Source: Acinetobacter nosocomialis
GTDB taxonomy: Bacteria > Pseudomonadota > Gammaproteobacteria > Pseudomonadales > Moraxellaceae
Assembly (NCBI GenBank): GCA_025736915.1
Contig: CP107049.1
Coordinates: 2,976,001 to 3,040,000 of the forward strand
Direction: 5' to 3'
DNA length: 64,000 nucleotides
Below the pieces are notes generated by a model. That model was not told where the DNA came from, searched no databases, and saw only the letters and a list, made by a program, of their open reading frames with translations. Positions 1 to 9,366 of this stretch are shown here, one piece after another. Position 1 is the stretch's first letter. Each line of letters starts with the position of its first letter. A program made the position numbers and the translations under genes.

Positions 1-3000
1 CTGTTCATCAGCTTTATAACCCCAGAACTCTTTACGAATGCGTTCATGTAAGTGTTCTGCAAAAGCTTCTGCAAAACGGTCGGCTAGTGACTGAACTAAA
101 ATTGCAGAATAGTCATCACCTTTGGCTTTGTACTCATTTGCCAGTTCTTCTGCACCAAAAATCGATACAGTGAATCCGCCCAAGTAGTCTTGTTGCTCAC
201 GATCTTTACGAATGTAATCTGCTAAAGACAAGTTTGGTTTACCTGTCACTTTGTCAGATTGCTGACGTAAGTGCTCAAAAGTATGCGTAACATTTTGACC
301 CGCTTCATCAAATACGCTCACTGTGTCGGCATCAGTGCGCTGTGCAGGGAACATACCAAATACAGCACGAGCATCAAAACGGTTGTTATCGATAATATCT
401 TTCAACATCGCTTGTGCTTGGTTGTAAAGGTCAGTTGCCGCTTCACCCACCACTTCATCTTCTAAAATTTTCGGGAATTTACCTGCCAAGCTCCAAGAAA
501 TGAAGAATGGTGTCCAGTCAAAATAATCTACGAGTGTCGCAAGTGGGTAGTTGGTGAGGACTTGTGTTCCCAAAAGATTTGGTTTTGGTGGTACATAGCT
601 CTCATCAATTTTAAAGCCATTCTCAACCGACTCTTTATAAGTCAATTTGGCAGCTTTTGGTTGCTTGTTGGCTAAGCGCTCACGAATCTTGGCATATTCA
701 GCACGATGCTCTGCAATAAAGTTTCCACGCATTTCTTTCGAAAGGAGAGTGGTTGCAACACCTACCGCACGTGAAGCATCGGCAACATAAATCACGGCAT
801 CATTTTGGTACTGAGGGTCAATTTTTACTGCTGTGTGTGCTTTAGAAGTCGTCGCACCACCAATCAATAAAGGAATGTTAAAGCCCTTACGCTGCATTTC
901 TTTCGCAACAAATACCATTTCATCTAAAGATGGAGTGATCAGACCAGACAAGCCAATGATGTCACATTTTTCATCAATTGCAGTTTGCAAGATCTTCTCG
1001 CAAGGTACCATCACACCAAGGTCAACAATATCGTAGCCATTACAGCCAAGTACCACGCCTACAATATTTTTACCAATATCGTGTACGTCGCCTTTAACAG
1101 TTGCCATGAGGACTTTACCTTTAGATTGTCCTTCAGACTTTTCAGCTTCAATGTATGGGTTGAGCCATGCTACAGCTTGTTTCATAACACGGGCAGATTT
1201 TACAACCTGTGGTAAGAACATTTTGCCTGAACCGAACAAGTCACCAACAACGTTCATACCGTCCATCAGCGGCCCTTCAATCACATCTAAAGGACGTTTT
1301 GATTTTAAGCGAGCTTCTTCAGTGTCTTGGTCAATATAAGTGGTAATACCTTTAACCAATGCATATTCAAGACGTTTTTCGACTGTCTCATTACGCCATT
1401 CAAGGTTCTCGGCTTCTTTTGCAGCACCACCTTGTCCGCGGTATTTTTCTGCTACTTCAAGCAGTTTCTCAGTCGCAGCTTGACCAGACTCACCTTGGTT
1501 TTGGTTTAAGATGACATCTTCCACAGCTTCTTTTAGCTCGGCTGGAATGTCATCATAAATTGCCATTTGACCAGCATTCACAATACCCATGGTCATGCCT
1601 TGCTTAATGGCATGGTACAAGAACACAGAGTGAATCGCTTCACGAACGGGTTCATTACCACGGAACGAGAACGAAACGTTAGACACACCACCAGAAATCA
1701 TGGCGTGCGGTAAGTTCTGTTTAATCCAACCTGTTGCTTCAATAAAATCGACGGCGTAGTTGTTGTGTTCTTCAATACCAGTTGCCACTGCAAACACGTT
1801 CGGGTCAAAAATAATATCTTCAGCAGGGAAGCCCACTTCATTCACTAAAATGTCGTATGAGCGTTTACAGATCTCGCGTTTACGTTCAGCAGTATCAGCC
1901 TGTCCAGCCTCATCAAAGGCCATCACAATAATTGCGGCACCATATTGACGGCAAAGGCGGGCTTTTTCGACAAACTCGTCATAACCTTCTTTTAAAGAAA
2001 TCGAGTTAACAACAGGTTTACCTTGTACGCATTTTAAGCCAGCTTCAATGATTTCCCATTTTGATGAGTCAATCATGATTGGCACACGTGAAATATCAGG
2101 TTCAGATGCTACAAGGTTTAAGAAATGCACCATCGCATTTTGCGAATCGAGCATCCCTTCATCCATGTTAATGTCGATAATTTGCGCGCCAGCTTCAACT
2201 TGTTGCTGTGCAACTTCTAAAGCTTCGGCAAAGTTTTCTTCACGAATGAGACGTAAGAATTTTTTAGAACCAGTAACGTTAGTACGTTCACCAACGTTTA
2301 CGAACAATGAGTCATCATGAATATTAAATGGCTCTAAACCACTTAAACGGCAAGCAGGTACTGTTTCAGGTACTTGGCGAGGCGCAATGTCTTTTACTGC
2401 ATTGGCAATGGCGCGAATATGATCTGGTGTCGTACCACAGCAACCACCCGTAATGTTAATTAAACCGCTTTCAGCAAATTCTTTTAAGAAAGCAGCAGTT
2501 TGCTCAGGCGTTTCGTCATATCCACCAAATGCGTTTGGTAAGCCTGCATTTGGATGCGCTGAAACAAAAGTATCTGCGACATCAGAAATGGTCTTTACGT
2601 GAGGACGCATGGCATCTGCACCAAGGGCACAGTTGAAACCAATTGAAAGTAAGTCACCATGACGTACAGAGTTCCAGAAAGCTTCGGCAGTTTGACCTGT
2701 TAAAGTACGACCTGATGCATCGGTAATGGTCCCTGAAATCATAATTGGTAATTCAAGACCAATTTGTTTGAAGACTTCTTTAACTGCAAAAATGGCTGCT
2801 TTACAGTTTAATGTATCAAATACGGTTTCAATCAAAATGATATCAACACCGCCTTCAATCAGTGCATGAGTCGCTTCAATGTAGTTTTCTTTTAATTCAT
2901 CAAAGGTAATGTTACGAAAAGCAGGGTCATTTACATTCGGTGAAATTGAACAAGTACGCGATGTAGGCCCAAGTACACCTGCCACAAAACGCGGTTTATC

Positions 3001-3360
3001 TGGAGTTGAGTACTTTTCACAAGCTGCTTTGGCTAAACGAGCTGCTTCGCGGTTAATCTCTGGAACAAGATCTTCCATGTGGTAGTCAGACATTGAAACA
3101 CGTGTGCCGTTAAAGCTGTTGGTTTCAATAATGTCTGCACCAGCATCAAGATAAGCTTCATGAATGCCTTGAATGATTTGAGGTTGTGTCAAAACTAAAA
3201 GGTCATTATTACCCTTTAAGTCATGTGCCCAATCGGCAAAACGCTCACCACGGTAGTCGGCTTCTTCTAATTTATGGCGCTGGATCATCGTTCCCATAGC
3301 ACCATCAATAATCAGAATGCGTTTAGCAAGAAGCGCTTTTAGGGTGGCAAGCGTAGACAT
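1..3360 (-). CDS. metH: Cobalamin-dependent methionine synthase MetH (3' end cut by window)
   Basis: Transfers a methyl group from methyltetrahydrofolate to homocysteine through enzyme-bound cobalamin, in the cytoplasm. The reverse strand is open from ATG at 3360 to the window edge, about 1,120 codons of a family usually near 1,230, so only the end of the reactivation domain is missing. The homocysteine domain opens with DGAMGTM and carries the zinc cysteines in GFNCALG and GGCCGTTP (about residues 307-308). The pterin domain follows ([11 protein letters not shown]), then the cap and the cobalamin domain with DVHDIGKN (axial histidine near residue 760), then the AdoMet-dependent activation domain. 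It is transcribed away from the phosphate transporter. I saw no cobalamin or SAH riboswitch in the leader. The family call is certain. Confidence 0.98.
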   Translation of the reverse strand, partial: MSTLATLKALLAKRILIIDGAMGTMIQRHKLEEADYRGERFADWAHDLKGNNDLLVLTQPQIIQGIHEAYLDAGADIIETNSFNGTRVSMSDYHMEDLVPEINREAARLAKAACEKYSTPDKPRFVAGVLGPTSRTCSISPNVNDPAFRNITFDELKENYIEATHALIEGGVDIILIETVFDTLNCKAAIFAVKEVFKQIGLELPIMISGTITDASGRTLTGQTAEAFWNSVRHGDLLSIGFNCALGADAMRPHVKTISDVADTFVSAHPNAGLPNAFGGYDETPEQTAAFLKEFAESGLINITGGCCGTTPDHIRAIANAVKDIAPRQVPETVPACRLSGLEPFNIHDDSLFVNVGERTNVTGSKKFLRLIREENFAEALEVAQQQVEAGAQIIDINMDEGMLDSQNAMVHFLNLVASEPDISRVPIMIDSSKWEIIEAGLKCVQGKPVVNSISLKEGYDEFVEKARLCRQYGAAIIVMAFDEAGQADTAERKREICKRSYDILVNEVGFPAEDIIFDPNVFAVATGIEEHNNYAVDFIEATGWIKQNLPHAMISGGVSNVSFSFRGNEPVREAIHSVFLYHAIKQGMTMGIVNAGQMAIYDDIPAELKEAVEDVILNQNQGESGQAATEKLLEVAEKYRGQGGAAKEAENLEWRNETVEKRLEYALVKGITTYIDQDTEEARLKSKRPLDVIEGPLMDGMNVVGDLFGSGKMFLPQVVKSARVMKQAVAWLNPYIEAEKSEGQSKGKVLMATVKGDVHDIGKNIVGVVLGCNGYDIVDLGVMVPCEKILQTAIDEKCDIIGLSGLITPSLDEMVFVAKEMQRKGFNIPLLIGGATTSKAHTAVKIDPQYQNDAVIYVADASRAVGVATTLLSKEMRGNFIAEHRAEYAKIRERLANKQPKAAKLTYKESVENGFKIDESYVPPKPNLLGTQVLTNYPLATLVDYFDWTPFFISWSLAGKFPKILEDEVVGEAATDLYNQAQAMLKDIIDNNRFDARAVFGMFPAQRTDADTVSVFDEAGQNVTHTFEHLRQQSDKVTGKPNLSLADYIRKDREQQDYLGGFTVSIFGAEELANEYKAKGDDYSAILVQSLADRFAEAFAEHLHERIRKEFWGYKADEQ

Positions 3361-3428
3361 AGAAAACCCCGATCTTTTATATGAATTTAAAAATGCGGCG
3401 CTATTGTAACAGAATAGCAGCACAAATG

Positions 3429-3446
3429 ATGACCTACGAAGGTCAT
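3429..3446. promoter_or_regulatory. Palindrome in metH leader, candidate operator or hairpin
   Basis: ATGACCT and AGGTCAT are perfect 7-base arms around the tetranucleotide ACGA. The site lies about 70-85 bases upstream of the metH start codon. It could be an operator for a dimeric repressor or a hairpin in the metH leader. It does not look like a MetJ box (AGACGTCT). Confidence 0.35.
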
Positions 3447-3506
3447 GAGTTGATGAGAGAAAAATTAAAAAAAGAGGGGGTTTTATGACAAAAACGAAAG
3501 AATTTT

Positions 3507-3550
3507 CATGAAATATTCATCAAATGATCATGATATTGAAATATTTCATG
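3507..3550. repeat. 11-bp inverted repeat with GAAATATT copies
   Basis: CATGAAATATT at 3507-3517 is the exact inverse complement of AATATTTCATG at 3540-3550. A third GAAATATT lies at 3562-3569. The spacing of the three cores (28 and 24 bp) is a little over two helical turns, so a multi-site regulator is possible. Function is unknown. Confidence 0.35.
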
Positions 3551-3758
3551 CTCAATATGCCGAAATATTACAGTTGTTCTGTGTAAAAAATAGACATATG
3601 GGTCATTTTATTTGTTTTTGTGCTGTAAAAATAAGCACAAAAGGAGCTTGTAAATAATGATTTAAGTTATTGTATTTTAAAAATAAAATAAAAATGAGCG
3701 AGGAAAGGTGCATCAAATGAGGTCAAAATATAAAAATTTGACTTCATCAGGCGGCTCT

Positions 3759-3776
3759 TTGTCATATAATTGTCAT
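3759..3776 (+). promoter_or_regulatory. Pho box (predicted PhoB binding site)
   Basis: TTGTCAT, a 4-bp AT spacer (ATAA), then TTGTCAT reproduces the two 7-bp direct repeats of the PhoB consensus (CTGTCAT with 4-bp spacing). A -10-like TAAGAA begins at 3786, about 10 bp downstream, which is where PhoB-activated promoters place it. The site is 49 bp upstream of the phosphate transporter start. Confidence 0.75.
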
Positions 3777-3794
3777 AATTTAATTTAAGAATAC

Positions 3795-3814
3795 AGAGGA
3801 TTTTATTATCCTCT
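3795..3814 (+). promoter_or_regulatory. Hairpin enclosing the only SD-like sequence of the phosphate transporter
   Basis: AGAGGAT (3795-3801) and ATCCTCT (3808-3814) form a perfect 7-bp stem with a 6-nt loop. The 5' arm holds the only purine-rich ribosome-binding-like sequence, and it is 24 nt from the ATG at 3825, too far for a normal site. Either the start is weak or the structure matters for translation. Confidence 0.35.
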
Positions 3815-3824
3815 TACCGTCTGC

Positions 3825-5456
3825 ATGAATTCTAATCTACCCCCTGTTTCGGATTCAAAACTTGCGGCAAACCTGCAAGCAAAATCGACGAATGTACACG
3901 TCCCAACACCGAAATTTTTTATGCCGGTGTTTCTGACGATTATTGTTGCAACACTTATTTATATTGGGTTTCAGGTTAGTGCTGATTTAGCGCATGTTCC
4001 ACCTTTGAGCCTTTATTCGGTTATTCTTTTATCTACTGCGCTTTTCATTGCATTAGGCTTTGAATTTGTAAATGGTTTCCATGACACTGCCAATGCAGTT
4101 GCAACGGTCATTTATACAAATGCATTGCCGGCACCAGTTGCAGTCATGTGGGCTGGTTTTTGTAATTTCCTTGGGGTAATGGTCGCAAGTGGTGCTGTTG
4201 CTTATGGCATCATTGCATTGCTTCCTGTTGAACTTATTATGAATATGGGTAGCGGTGCTGGCTTTGCAATGGTTTTTGCATTGTTAATCGCTGCAATTCT
4301 TTGGAACCTGGGTACTTGGTTCTTAGGAATCCCAGCTTCTAGCTCTCACACCTTGATTGGTTCAATTTTGGGTGTGGGTATTATGAACCATCTGTTGAGT
4401 GCATCGACTGGCGTAACGACCAGTGGTGTAGATATGGATCAGGTGATTAAAGTAGGTAAGGCATTATTATTTTCACCTTTAATTGGTTTTGCTTTTGCAG
4501 CAATCTTATTCTTGTTGGTTAAAACTATTTTCAAACGCCAATTAGAATTATTCCAGCCACCTGAAGGTAATAAGCCACCACCAGCAATCATTCGTGCAAT
4601 TTTAATCTTTACCTGCACTGGTGTAAGTTTTGCACACGGTTCAAATGACGGCCAAAAAGGTATGGGACTCATCATGCTTATTTTGGTTGGTTTAGTACCA
4701 TTAGCTTATTCAATTAATAAAAACCTCGATACGCAACAGGTTCAATCATTCCACCAGCTTTCTTCTCAAACTGCTGTTTTGTTAAACCATAATCAGCAAG
4801 AATTGACTGATGAAAAAGCGCGTGAAGTTTTAACTAAATATATTCAAACCAAGCAACAAACACCTGAAGTTGTACCTGCATTGGCAAGTATGACTGATCA
4901 TTTAGGTGCTCGTGTTTCTAGCTATCGCGACTTAAAAGATATTCCTGAAGCTGCGATTAGTGAAATTCGTAATGACATGTATTTAAGCACAACCACATTT
5001 AAACGTTTGGACAAAGCAGATGCTTTACCAAAAATGGATGATTCACAGAAAAAGCTTGTGAAAGATTATCGTGGTAGCTTGGATTCATTCTTACAGTACA
5101 TTCCAAACTGGGTGAAAGTTGCAGTTGCATTAGCGCTTGGTCTTGGCACTATGGTCGGTTGGAAACGCATTGTGGTAACTGTAGGTGAGCGTATTGGTAA
5201 GAACCATATGACTTATGGTCAAGGTATGTCTGCTGAGCTTATTGCAATGAGTACAATTGCAGCAGCAGATGGGCTAGGTATGCCAGTTTCAACTACACAT
5301 GTTTTAAACAGTGCTGTTGCAGGTACCATGGTTGCAAATAAATCAGGTCTAAACTTTAATACTGTTAAAACAATCTTATCAGCTTGGATATTTACTTTAC
5401 CTGCGACCATCTGTTTGTCAGGCGGTTTATATTGGTTGTTCTTAAAGTTCATTTAA
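3825..5456 (+). CDS. pit: PiT-family inorganic phosphate transporter
   Basis: Low-affinity phosphate (metal-phosphate) permease of the inner membrane. The 543-residue protein has many hydrophobic helices. It carries the two duplicated PHO4-family signatures: GFEFVNGFHDTANAVATV near residues 78-95, and a second copy around HGSNDGQKGMG (about 273-283). A soluble loop of about 120 residues (roughly 300-430) separates the halves. Length is slightly above the roughly 500 residues of E. coli PitA. The ATG at 3825 has no close ribosome site; the frame is open only back to 3789, so an upstream ATG is excluded. A Pho box and a short hairpin precede it, and a strong terminator follows. Confidence 0.93.
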   Translation: MNSNLPPVSDSKLAANLQAKSTNVHVPTPKFFMPVFLTIIVATLIYIGFQVSADLAHVPPLSLYSVILLSTALFIALGFEFVNGFHDTANAVATVIYTNALPAPVAVMWAGFCNFLGVMVASGAVAYGIIALLPVELIMNMGSGAGFAMVFALLIAAILWNLGTWFLGIPASSSHTLIGSILGVGIMNHLLSASTGVTTSGVDMDQVIKVGKALLFSPLIGFAFAAILFLLVKTIFKRQLELFQPPEGNKPPPAIIRAILIFTCTGVSFAHGSNDGQKGMGLIMLILVGLVPLAYSINKNLDTQQVQSFHQLSSQTAVLLNHNQQELTDEKAREVLTKYIQTKQQTPEVVPALASMTDHLGARVSSYRDLKDIPEAAISEIRNDMYLSTTTFKRLDKADALPKMDDSQKKLVKDYRGSLDSFLQYIPNWVKVAVALALGLGTMVGWKRIVVTVGERIGKNHMTYGQGMSAELIAMSTIAAADGLGMPVSTTHVLNSAVAGTMVANKSGLNFNTVKTILSAWIFTLPATICLSGGLYWLFLKFI

Positions 5457-5473
5457 GTTGTCTGTTTAAATCT

Positions 5474-5502
5474 AAAAAGCCACTATTATTAGTGGCTTTT
5501 TT
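5474..5502 (+). terminator. Intrinsic terminator after the phosphate transporter
   Basis: AAAAAGCCACT and AGTGGCTTTTTT form an 11-bp stem with a 6-nt loop and a T-run, 17 bases after the stop codon. Confidence 0.9.
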
Positions 5503-5618
5503 ATGGGCACATTTAAAAAAAGATCGCTTTTTTCAGGTAAATTCAGTAAAGAGTTAATGATTATTGCGAACACTTAGTGCTAAGTGATGAGCTCAAAAAA
5601 TTTATGAAAGGATATAGG

Positions 5619-6953
5619 ATGAAAACGGTTCAACTCGATCAACTAAAACAACAATTTCCACTCATTCAAACATTACAAGATTATCAAGAAACATTCTGGT
5701 TCAATCCAAACCGTTATCCTTTAAACGATGCTCTCGCGAAAGTTGGACTGACCGAGCAAGATGTAAAAGATGCCGAGGCTAGGCTAGAACGTTTTGCACC
5801 TTACTTGGCAAAAGTATTTCCGGAAACTCAAGCACAACACGGAAAAATTGAATCCGCGTTAGTAGAAATTGCAGATATGCAGCAAGCCCTATCTGTAACA
5901 AAACAGCAGGAGCTTACTGGAAAGCTTTGGCTCAAAAAAGATAGTCATTTACCTATTTCTGGTTCAATCAAGGCACGTGGTGGTATTTATGAAGTTTTGG
6001 CTCATGCTGAAAAACTAGCAATTAAGGCTGGGCTTCTCACGTTAGAAGATGATTACAGTAAACTTGACCAAGATGCATTTCGAACATTTTTTTCCAAATA
6101 TCAAATAGCGGTAGGCTCTACAGGTAATCTTGGTTTATCTATTGGTATTATGAGTGCGAAGCTCGGGTTTAGAGTGTCCGTGCATATGTCTGCCGACGCA
6201 AGACAATGGAAGAAAGATAAATTACGCTCACTCGGGGTCAATGTCGTGGAATACGCCAGTGATTATGGCGTTGCTGTAGAGCAGGGACGAAAAGCCGCAG
6301 AACAAGATCCAAATTGCTTTTTTATTGATGATGAAAATTCAACAACATTATTCTTAGGTTATGCAGTAGCAGGAATACGCTTAAAACAACAGTGTGAGCA
6401 AAAACAGATTAAAGTCGATGTAGAACACCCATTATTTGTTTATTTACCCTGTGGCGTAGGTGGTGGCCCTGGTGGCGTAAGTTTTGGATTAAAACTCGCT
6501 TTTGGTGAGCATGTACATTGTATATTTGCAGAACCGACACATTCTCCGTGTATGTTACTGGGGGTTTATACAGGTCTGCATGATCAGATTTCCGTAAATG
6601 ACATTGGTTTAGATAACATTACTGCTGCAGATGGGTTAGCTGTTGGTCGTGCTTCTGGTTTCGTAGGGCGTGCTATGGAGCAGTTAATTGATGGCTATTA
6701 CACGATTCATGATGAATGTTTATATGAGCTCATTGCGCTTTTAAATCAAACTGAAAGTATTCAAGTTGAACCCTCAGCTGCGGCAGGCATGATGGGGCCA
6801 TATTATGTGCAAACTACTCCTGATTATTTAGCTTTGCATCAATTGTCAGCAGAGAAATTAAAGCAGGCAACACATGTGGTCTGGGTGACTGGTGGTGGTA
6901 TGGTGCCACCAGATGAAATGCAAAAATATTTAAATCATAGTCAAAACAAATAA
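5619..6953 (+). CDS. dsdA: D-serine ammonia-lyase (D-serine dehydratase)
   Basis: Pyridoxal-phosphate enzyme that converts D-serine to pyruvate and ammonia, detoxifying D-serine. The protein follows E. coli DsdA closely: WFNP near the start, VGLTEQDV, the PLP-lysine segment [14 protein letters not shown], the phosphate-binding [13 protein letters not shown], and the glycine-rich loop [10 protein letters not shown]. The frame is open from a GTG at 5577, but I chose the ATG at 5619. AAAGGA lies 6 bases before it and the resulting 445 residues match the family (E. coli 442). There is no dsdC regulator or dsdX permease beside it, unlike in enterobacteria, so it stands as a single-gene unit between two terminators. 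Confidence 0.95.
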   Translation: MKTVQLDQLKQQFPLIQTLQDYQETFWFNPNRYPLNDALAKVGLTEQDVKDAEARLERFAPYLAKVFPETQAQHGKIESALVEIADMQQALSVTKQQELTGKLWLKKDSHLPISGSIKARGGIYEVLAHAEKLAIKAGLLTLEDDYSKLDQDAFRTFFSKYQIAVGSTGNLGLSIGIMSAKLGFRVSVHMSADARQWKKDKLRSLGVNVVEYASDYGVAVEQGRKAAEQDPNCFFIDDENSTTLFLGYAVAGIRLKQQCEQKQIKVDVEHPLFVYLPCGVGGGPGGVSFGLKLAFGEHVHCIFAEPTHSPCMLLGVYTGLHDQISVNDIGLDNITAADGLAVGRASGFVGRAMEQLIDGYYTIHDECLYELIALLNQTESIQVEPSAAAGMMGPYYVQTTPDYLALHQLSAEKLKQATHVVWVTGGGMVPPDEMQKYLNHSQNK

Positions 6954-6963
6954 CTGAAGCTAA

Positions 6964-6991
6964 AAAAGCCCAATTCTAAAATTGGGCTTTT
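6964..6991. terminator. Bidirectional terminator between dsdA and the convergent gene
   Basis: AAAAGCCCAATT pairs with AATTGGGCTTTT around a 4-nt loop. It has A- and T-runs on both sides and lies between convergent stop codons. Confidence 0.9.
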
Positions 6992-6998
6992 AATTTCA

Positions 6999-8546
6999 TT
7001 ATTTTTTAGAAGATTTCCTAAATGGAAGTTTTTCGGTTGCAAAACCGTAAATAGCAGCAAAAGGAAGGGCAGTACGAGCTAAATAAGCCACACGCCATAG
7101 TCCACCGTGGTTGGCACCTTCCATCATCAACTCAAGAGGGTGATCAAGTACGGTTTCAGGGTTCGCCACAGAAGATTCATTTCTTAAATCATGAATCCAT
7201 AGCGCCGCCATAATCGCATTGGTAGTTTCTGGGTTAAATGCTTCTACATCAAACAGTTCGGCACCATTAAAAGCAGCTTTAAGTAGCGGATTTTTAGTCA
7301 CCGAGTGAGTTGTGGTAGAAGGGGCAATATTAATACTTACACGTTGGCCTTGATGACGGGCAAGTGTTGCACGCCATTGTTGAATACGTTTTGCCAAAGC
7401 ATAGTTTGGCCCTTGTTCAACCACTAAACAGTCTGCAATACCATAAGTTTTACCATTTTCGCTGGTAACCAAATCTTGATAAGGCGCTTGGAAAAAACGT
7501 TTGAGCGAAAGAGCAGAAACTCCTTTTACAGCCATTTTTTGTAGTTGTGAACGAGATTTAAATTTCTCTTGAGCAGCATCTGCAACTTCTTTGGGTACTG
7601 CGTAGACATCGGTTGGGGTGCACATAAACATTAAGCTTGTATCAGATTTATGTTCACTCACATATTGCATAATGCTGTCCATTGCCATTGAGACACGGAC
7701 ATGCTTTTCCCCATCTAAATAAGCAATAGCAGCCAAATCTAACTTTTGTGGAAATTTAACTAACCACTGTGCAATTTCTGGTATTTGAGTTAGTAAATTG
7801 GCACCTAATTTATCTCTTAATTCTGAAGCTTTTGCTGATGAGTCAACTGATTCAATCGTAGGTGCAATCAGCGTCGCATTTCCTTGCTGAATCGTATGTA
7901 AAATTTTGCCCCAAACTCTTGGGTTCGGTAAATCTACTGCAACAATATTAGCCTTCCACTTTGCTAACCAGGGTAAGGGGCCAGCTTCTGATGCTGCACC
8001 AAACAAGACCATAGTGCGGTCAGATAAATCAAACCATTCAGGATGAGCAACAGCTTCACGTAATGCTTTGGCATGGCTAGGCTCAATAATGCCTGCACTT
8101 TCCCATTTTTGAATTTGATCGAGTAAGCTTTGTCCGCTCAGTTTTTGACCTTTATATGGCACATACCATTCGGGTGCAGCTTCACTTTCGCCTTTAAACC
8201 TTACTGTATTTAAAGGTCTAGAAGAGGAGATATACAGAGCATCTTTTAAAAGATAGTGTTTACCATCGCGGAAATAGTCAAAGAGATGATGAGCCTTATG
8301 TAGACCCTGTTTTGCAATGGTAATCGGATTGTTGTTATTAGAGAGTCCATGTTGAACAAGTGATTTAAAGTATGTTGGATAGTTTTTCCGCCAGTTTTTT
8401 TCAGTCAAAATCTGTTGAGCAGTTTTATTATCTACAATAGATAAAGCTTCTGACAAAATCTCTTGACCTGTGCGAGAAGTACTTTGCTTTTTGGTTGAAG
8501 CGTGTATCGGAAACTGTAGACCTTCATCTGGACTCTGGCTGGACAT
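6999..8546 (-). CDS. Unrecognised 515-residue conserved-looking protein
   Basis: I do not recognise the family with confidence. The protein is soluble, without signal peptide or membrane helices. A segment near residues 180-205 (LFGAASEAGPLPWLAKW, then a hydrophobic strand ending in VAVDLP) resembles a glycine-rich dinucleotide- or SAM-binding loop followed by a strand ending in an acidic residue, so a Rossmann-like core is possible. Codons open from a GTG at 8558, but GTGAGA lies 6 bases before the ATG at 8546, so that start is preferred. It is monocistronic and convergent with dsdA. Possible roles include an oxidoreductase or methyltransferase-like enzyme. This is inference from one motif. 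Confidence 0.75.
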   Translation of the reverse strand: MSSQSPDEGLQFPIHASTKKQSTSRTGQEILSEALSIVDNKTAQQILTEKNWRKNYPTYFKSLVQHGLSNNNNPITIAKQGLHKAHHLFDYFRDGKHYLLKDALYISSSRPLNTVRFKGESEAAPEWYVPYKGQKLSGQSLLDQIQKWESAGIIEPSHAKALREAVAHPEWFDLSDRTMVLFGAASEAGPLPWLAKWKANIVAVDLPNPRVWGKILHTIQQGNATLIAPTIESVDSSAKASELRDKLGANLLTQIPEIAQWLVKFPQKLDLAAIAYLDGEKHVRVSMAMDSIMQYVSEHKSDTSLMFMCTPTDVYAVPKEVADAAQEKFKSRSQLQKMAVKGVSALSLKRFFQAPYQDLVTSENGKTYGIADCLVVEQGPNYALAKRIQQWRATLARHQGQRVSINIAPSTTTHSVTKNPLLKAAFNGAELFDVEAFNPETTNAIMAALWIHDLRNESSVANPETVLDHPLELMMEGANHGGLWRVAYLARTALPFAAIYGFATEKLPFRKSSKK

Positions 8547-8575
8547 AAAATATCTCACTTGTACGGTAGCATTAA

Positions 8576-8589
8576 TATACAGGTGTATA
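8576..8589. promoter_or_regulatory. Small palindrome upstream of the 515-residue protein
   Basis: TATACA and TGTATA flank a GG centre about 30 bp upstream of the start at 8546. It overlaps the likely promoter and could be a repressor operator. It is a short AT-rich match, so chance is possible. Confidence 0.25.
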
Positions 8590-8903
8590 CATTATCTATG
8601 CCAATTAAAAGAAACGAGTGGCAATAACTGACAAAATGAAAATTAAATTATTTTTGTGATAGAGGTAGTTTGAGTGATTTTTTATGATAATTCGATCTCA
8701 TTTTTACTTCAATTTTTTTCACATTTTTAGAACATTTTTATAGACTTACGTTACATAAATGATTATTTTGTATAGAGCGAAATCATCAGGTTTAAGCTGA
8801 AGATAAAATGTTCAAAATGTATCAATAAAAAAGATACGATGATGAGTAAAAACTAGACTTTTTTATTAAACGATAAGACAAGTCAAACGGAATAAGAAAG
8901 AAT

Positions 8904-9000
8904 TGGGGTGAAACTAGATGAAAGACAACGTAAGATTGTCTTTTAAAAATCTTGGGGATATGGTGATTTTTTTACACCATAATTTTCTAGTTTCGCCCCA
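8904..9000. ncRNA. Cloverleaf-like nested inverted repeat, candidate structured RNA or element
   Basis: An outer 15-bp stem pairs 8904-8918 with 8986-9000; the only non-Watson-Crick position is a G-U at 8909/8995. Inside are two separate hairpins: 8921-8928 with 8936-8943 (8 bp, 7-nt loop) and 8959-8965 with 8975-8981 (7 bp, 9-nt loop). Together they make a three-way junction of 97 nt. No ORF or known family is recognised. It could be the 3' region of the lipoprotein transcript, a small RNA, or a MITE-like element (no target duplication seen). The strand is not determined. Confidence 0.45.
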
Positions 9001-9009
9001 TCTAATTTT

Positions 9010-9025
9010 GGGTGAAACCCTTCAC
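9010..9025. other. Two mutually exclusive short hairpins beside the cloverleaf
   Basis: GGGT-gaa-ACCC (9010-9020) and GTGAA-accc-TTCAC (9012-9025) share bases and cannot form together. The sequence GGGTGAAAC also repeats part of the outer cloverleaf arm (8906-8914). Confidence 0.3.
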
Positions 9026-9086
9026 GTGAGCTGTAAGTCACTTTGCTAAAGGGCAAGGTTAATTCGATTACAGTCTATCTAAACTT

Positions 9087-9251
9087 TTAGCAACGACCTT
9101 TCTTAGCTTGTCCTGGTGGGCAAAAATCACCTGGATGATTGTGATAAGGTGAATCCGGATCGACCACAACACTGCCAGCTGGGGTATAAACTGCACAAGC
9201 AGATAGTGATAGTGTGAAAATTGCTGCTGCACAAACTAGTAATGCTTTCAT
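9087..9251 (-). CDS. Small lipoprotein, 54 residues
   Basis: A very short exported lipoprotein: MKALLVCAAAIFTLSLSAC ends in a lipobox with the modified cysteine at residue 19. About 35 mature residues follow, rich in proline, glycine and histidine (PYHNHPGDFCPPGQAKKGRC), with two further cysteines. An upstream in-frame start at 9272 exists. However, GTGAG lies suitably before the ATG at 9251 and the signal peptide begins there. I do not recognise a function. The second promoter-side hairpin (9304-9322) belongs to the gene upstream. Confidence 0.75.
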   Translation of the reverse strand: MKALLVCAAAIFTLSLSACAVYTPAGSVVVDPDSPYHNHPGDFCPPGQAKKGRC

Positions 9252-9303
9252 ATTGTTCTCACTTTTTATCATTCTCCCTTTTACTATCTACTATAAAAAT
9301 TAT

Positions 9304-9322
9304 TAGATCGTTTTTCGATCTA
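9304..9322 (-). terminator. Probable terminator after the FGE-like gene
   Basis: TAGATCG and CGATCTA form a 7-bp stem with a 5-nt loop. Read on the minus strand it is followed by a T-rich tail. It lies about 45 bases beyond the stop codon at 9367. Confidence 0.5.
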
Positions 9323-9366
9323 CTTTTGGTTAAGAAATATCAACACTACAAAATACTTTTAACTTG

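Larger units (their letters stand above)
3361..3758. other. Divergent metH / phosphate transporter intergenic region
   Basis: No gene is visible here. The stretch is very AT-rich and holds promoters for both directions. It contains an 18-bp palindrome (3429-3446) near metH and an 11-bp inverted repeat with a 22-bp spacer (3507-3517 and 3540-3550). The 8-mer GAAATATT recurs at 3510, 3538 and 3562. Confidence 0.6.
8547..9086. other. 540-bp intergenic region, mostly AT-rich
   Basis: No convincing gene. The end next to 8546 holds a small palindrome. The half next to the small lipoprotein gene holds the cloverleaf-like element 8904-9000 and further short hairpins (9010-9025). Confidence 0.6.

Noticed and set aside
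3361..3824. Cobalamin or SAH riboswitch upstream of metH
   Set aside because: No B12-box or SAH-type core could be found by eye; only palindromes.
5577..5618. GTG extension of dsdA
   Set aside because: Family length and the ribosome site support ATG 5619.
8904..9000. Ordinary insertion sequence or MITE with target duplication
   Set aside because: No transposase and no direct repeats flank the inverted arms, so a mobile-element call is not supported, though a MITE cannot be excluded.
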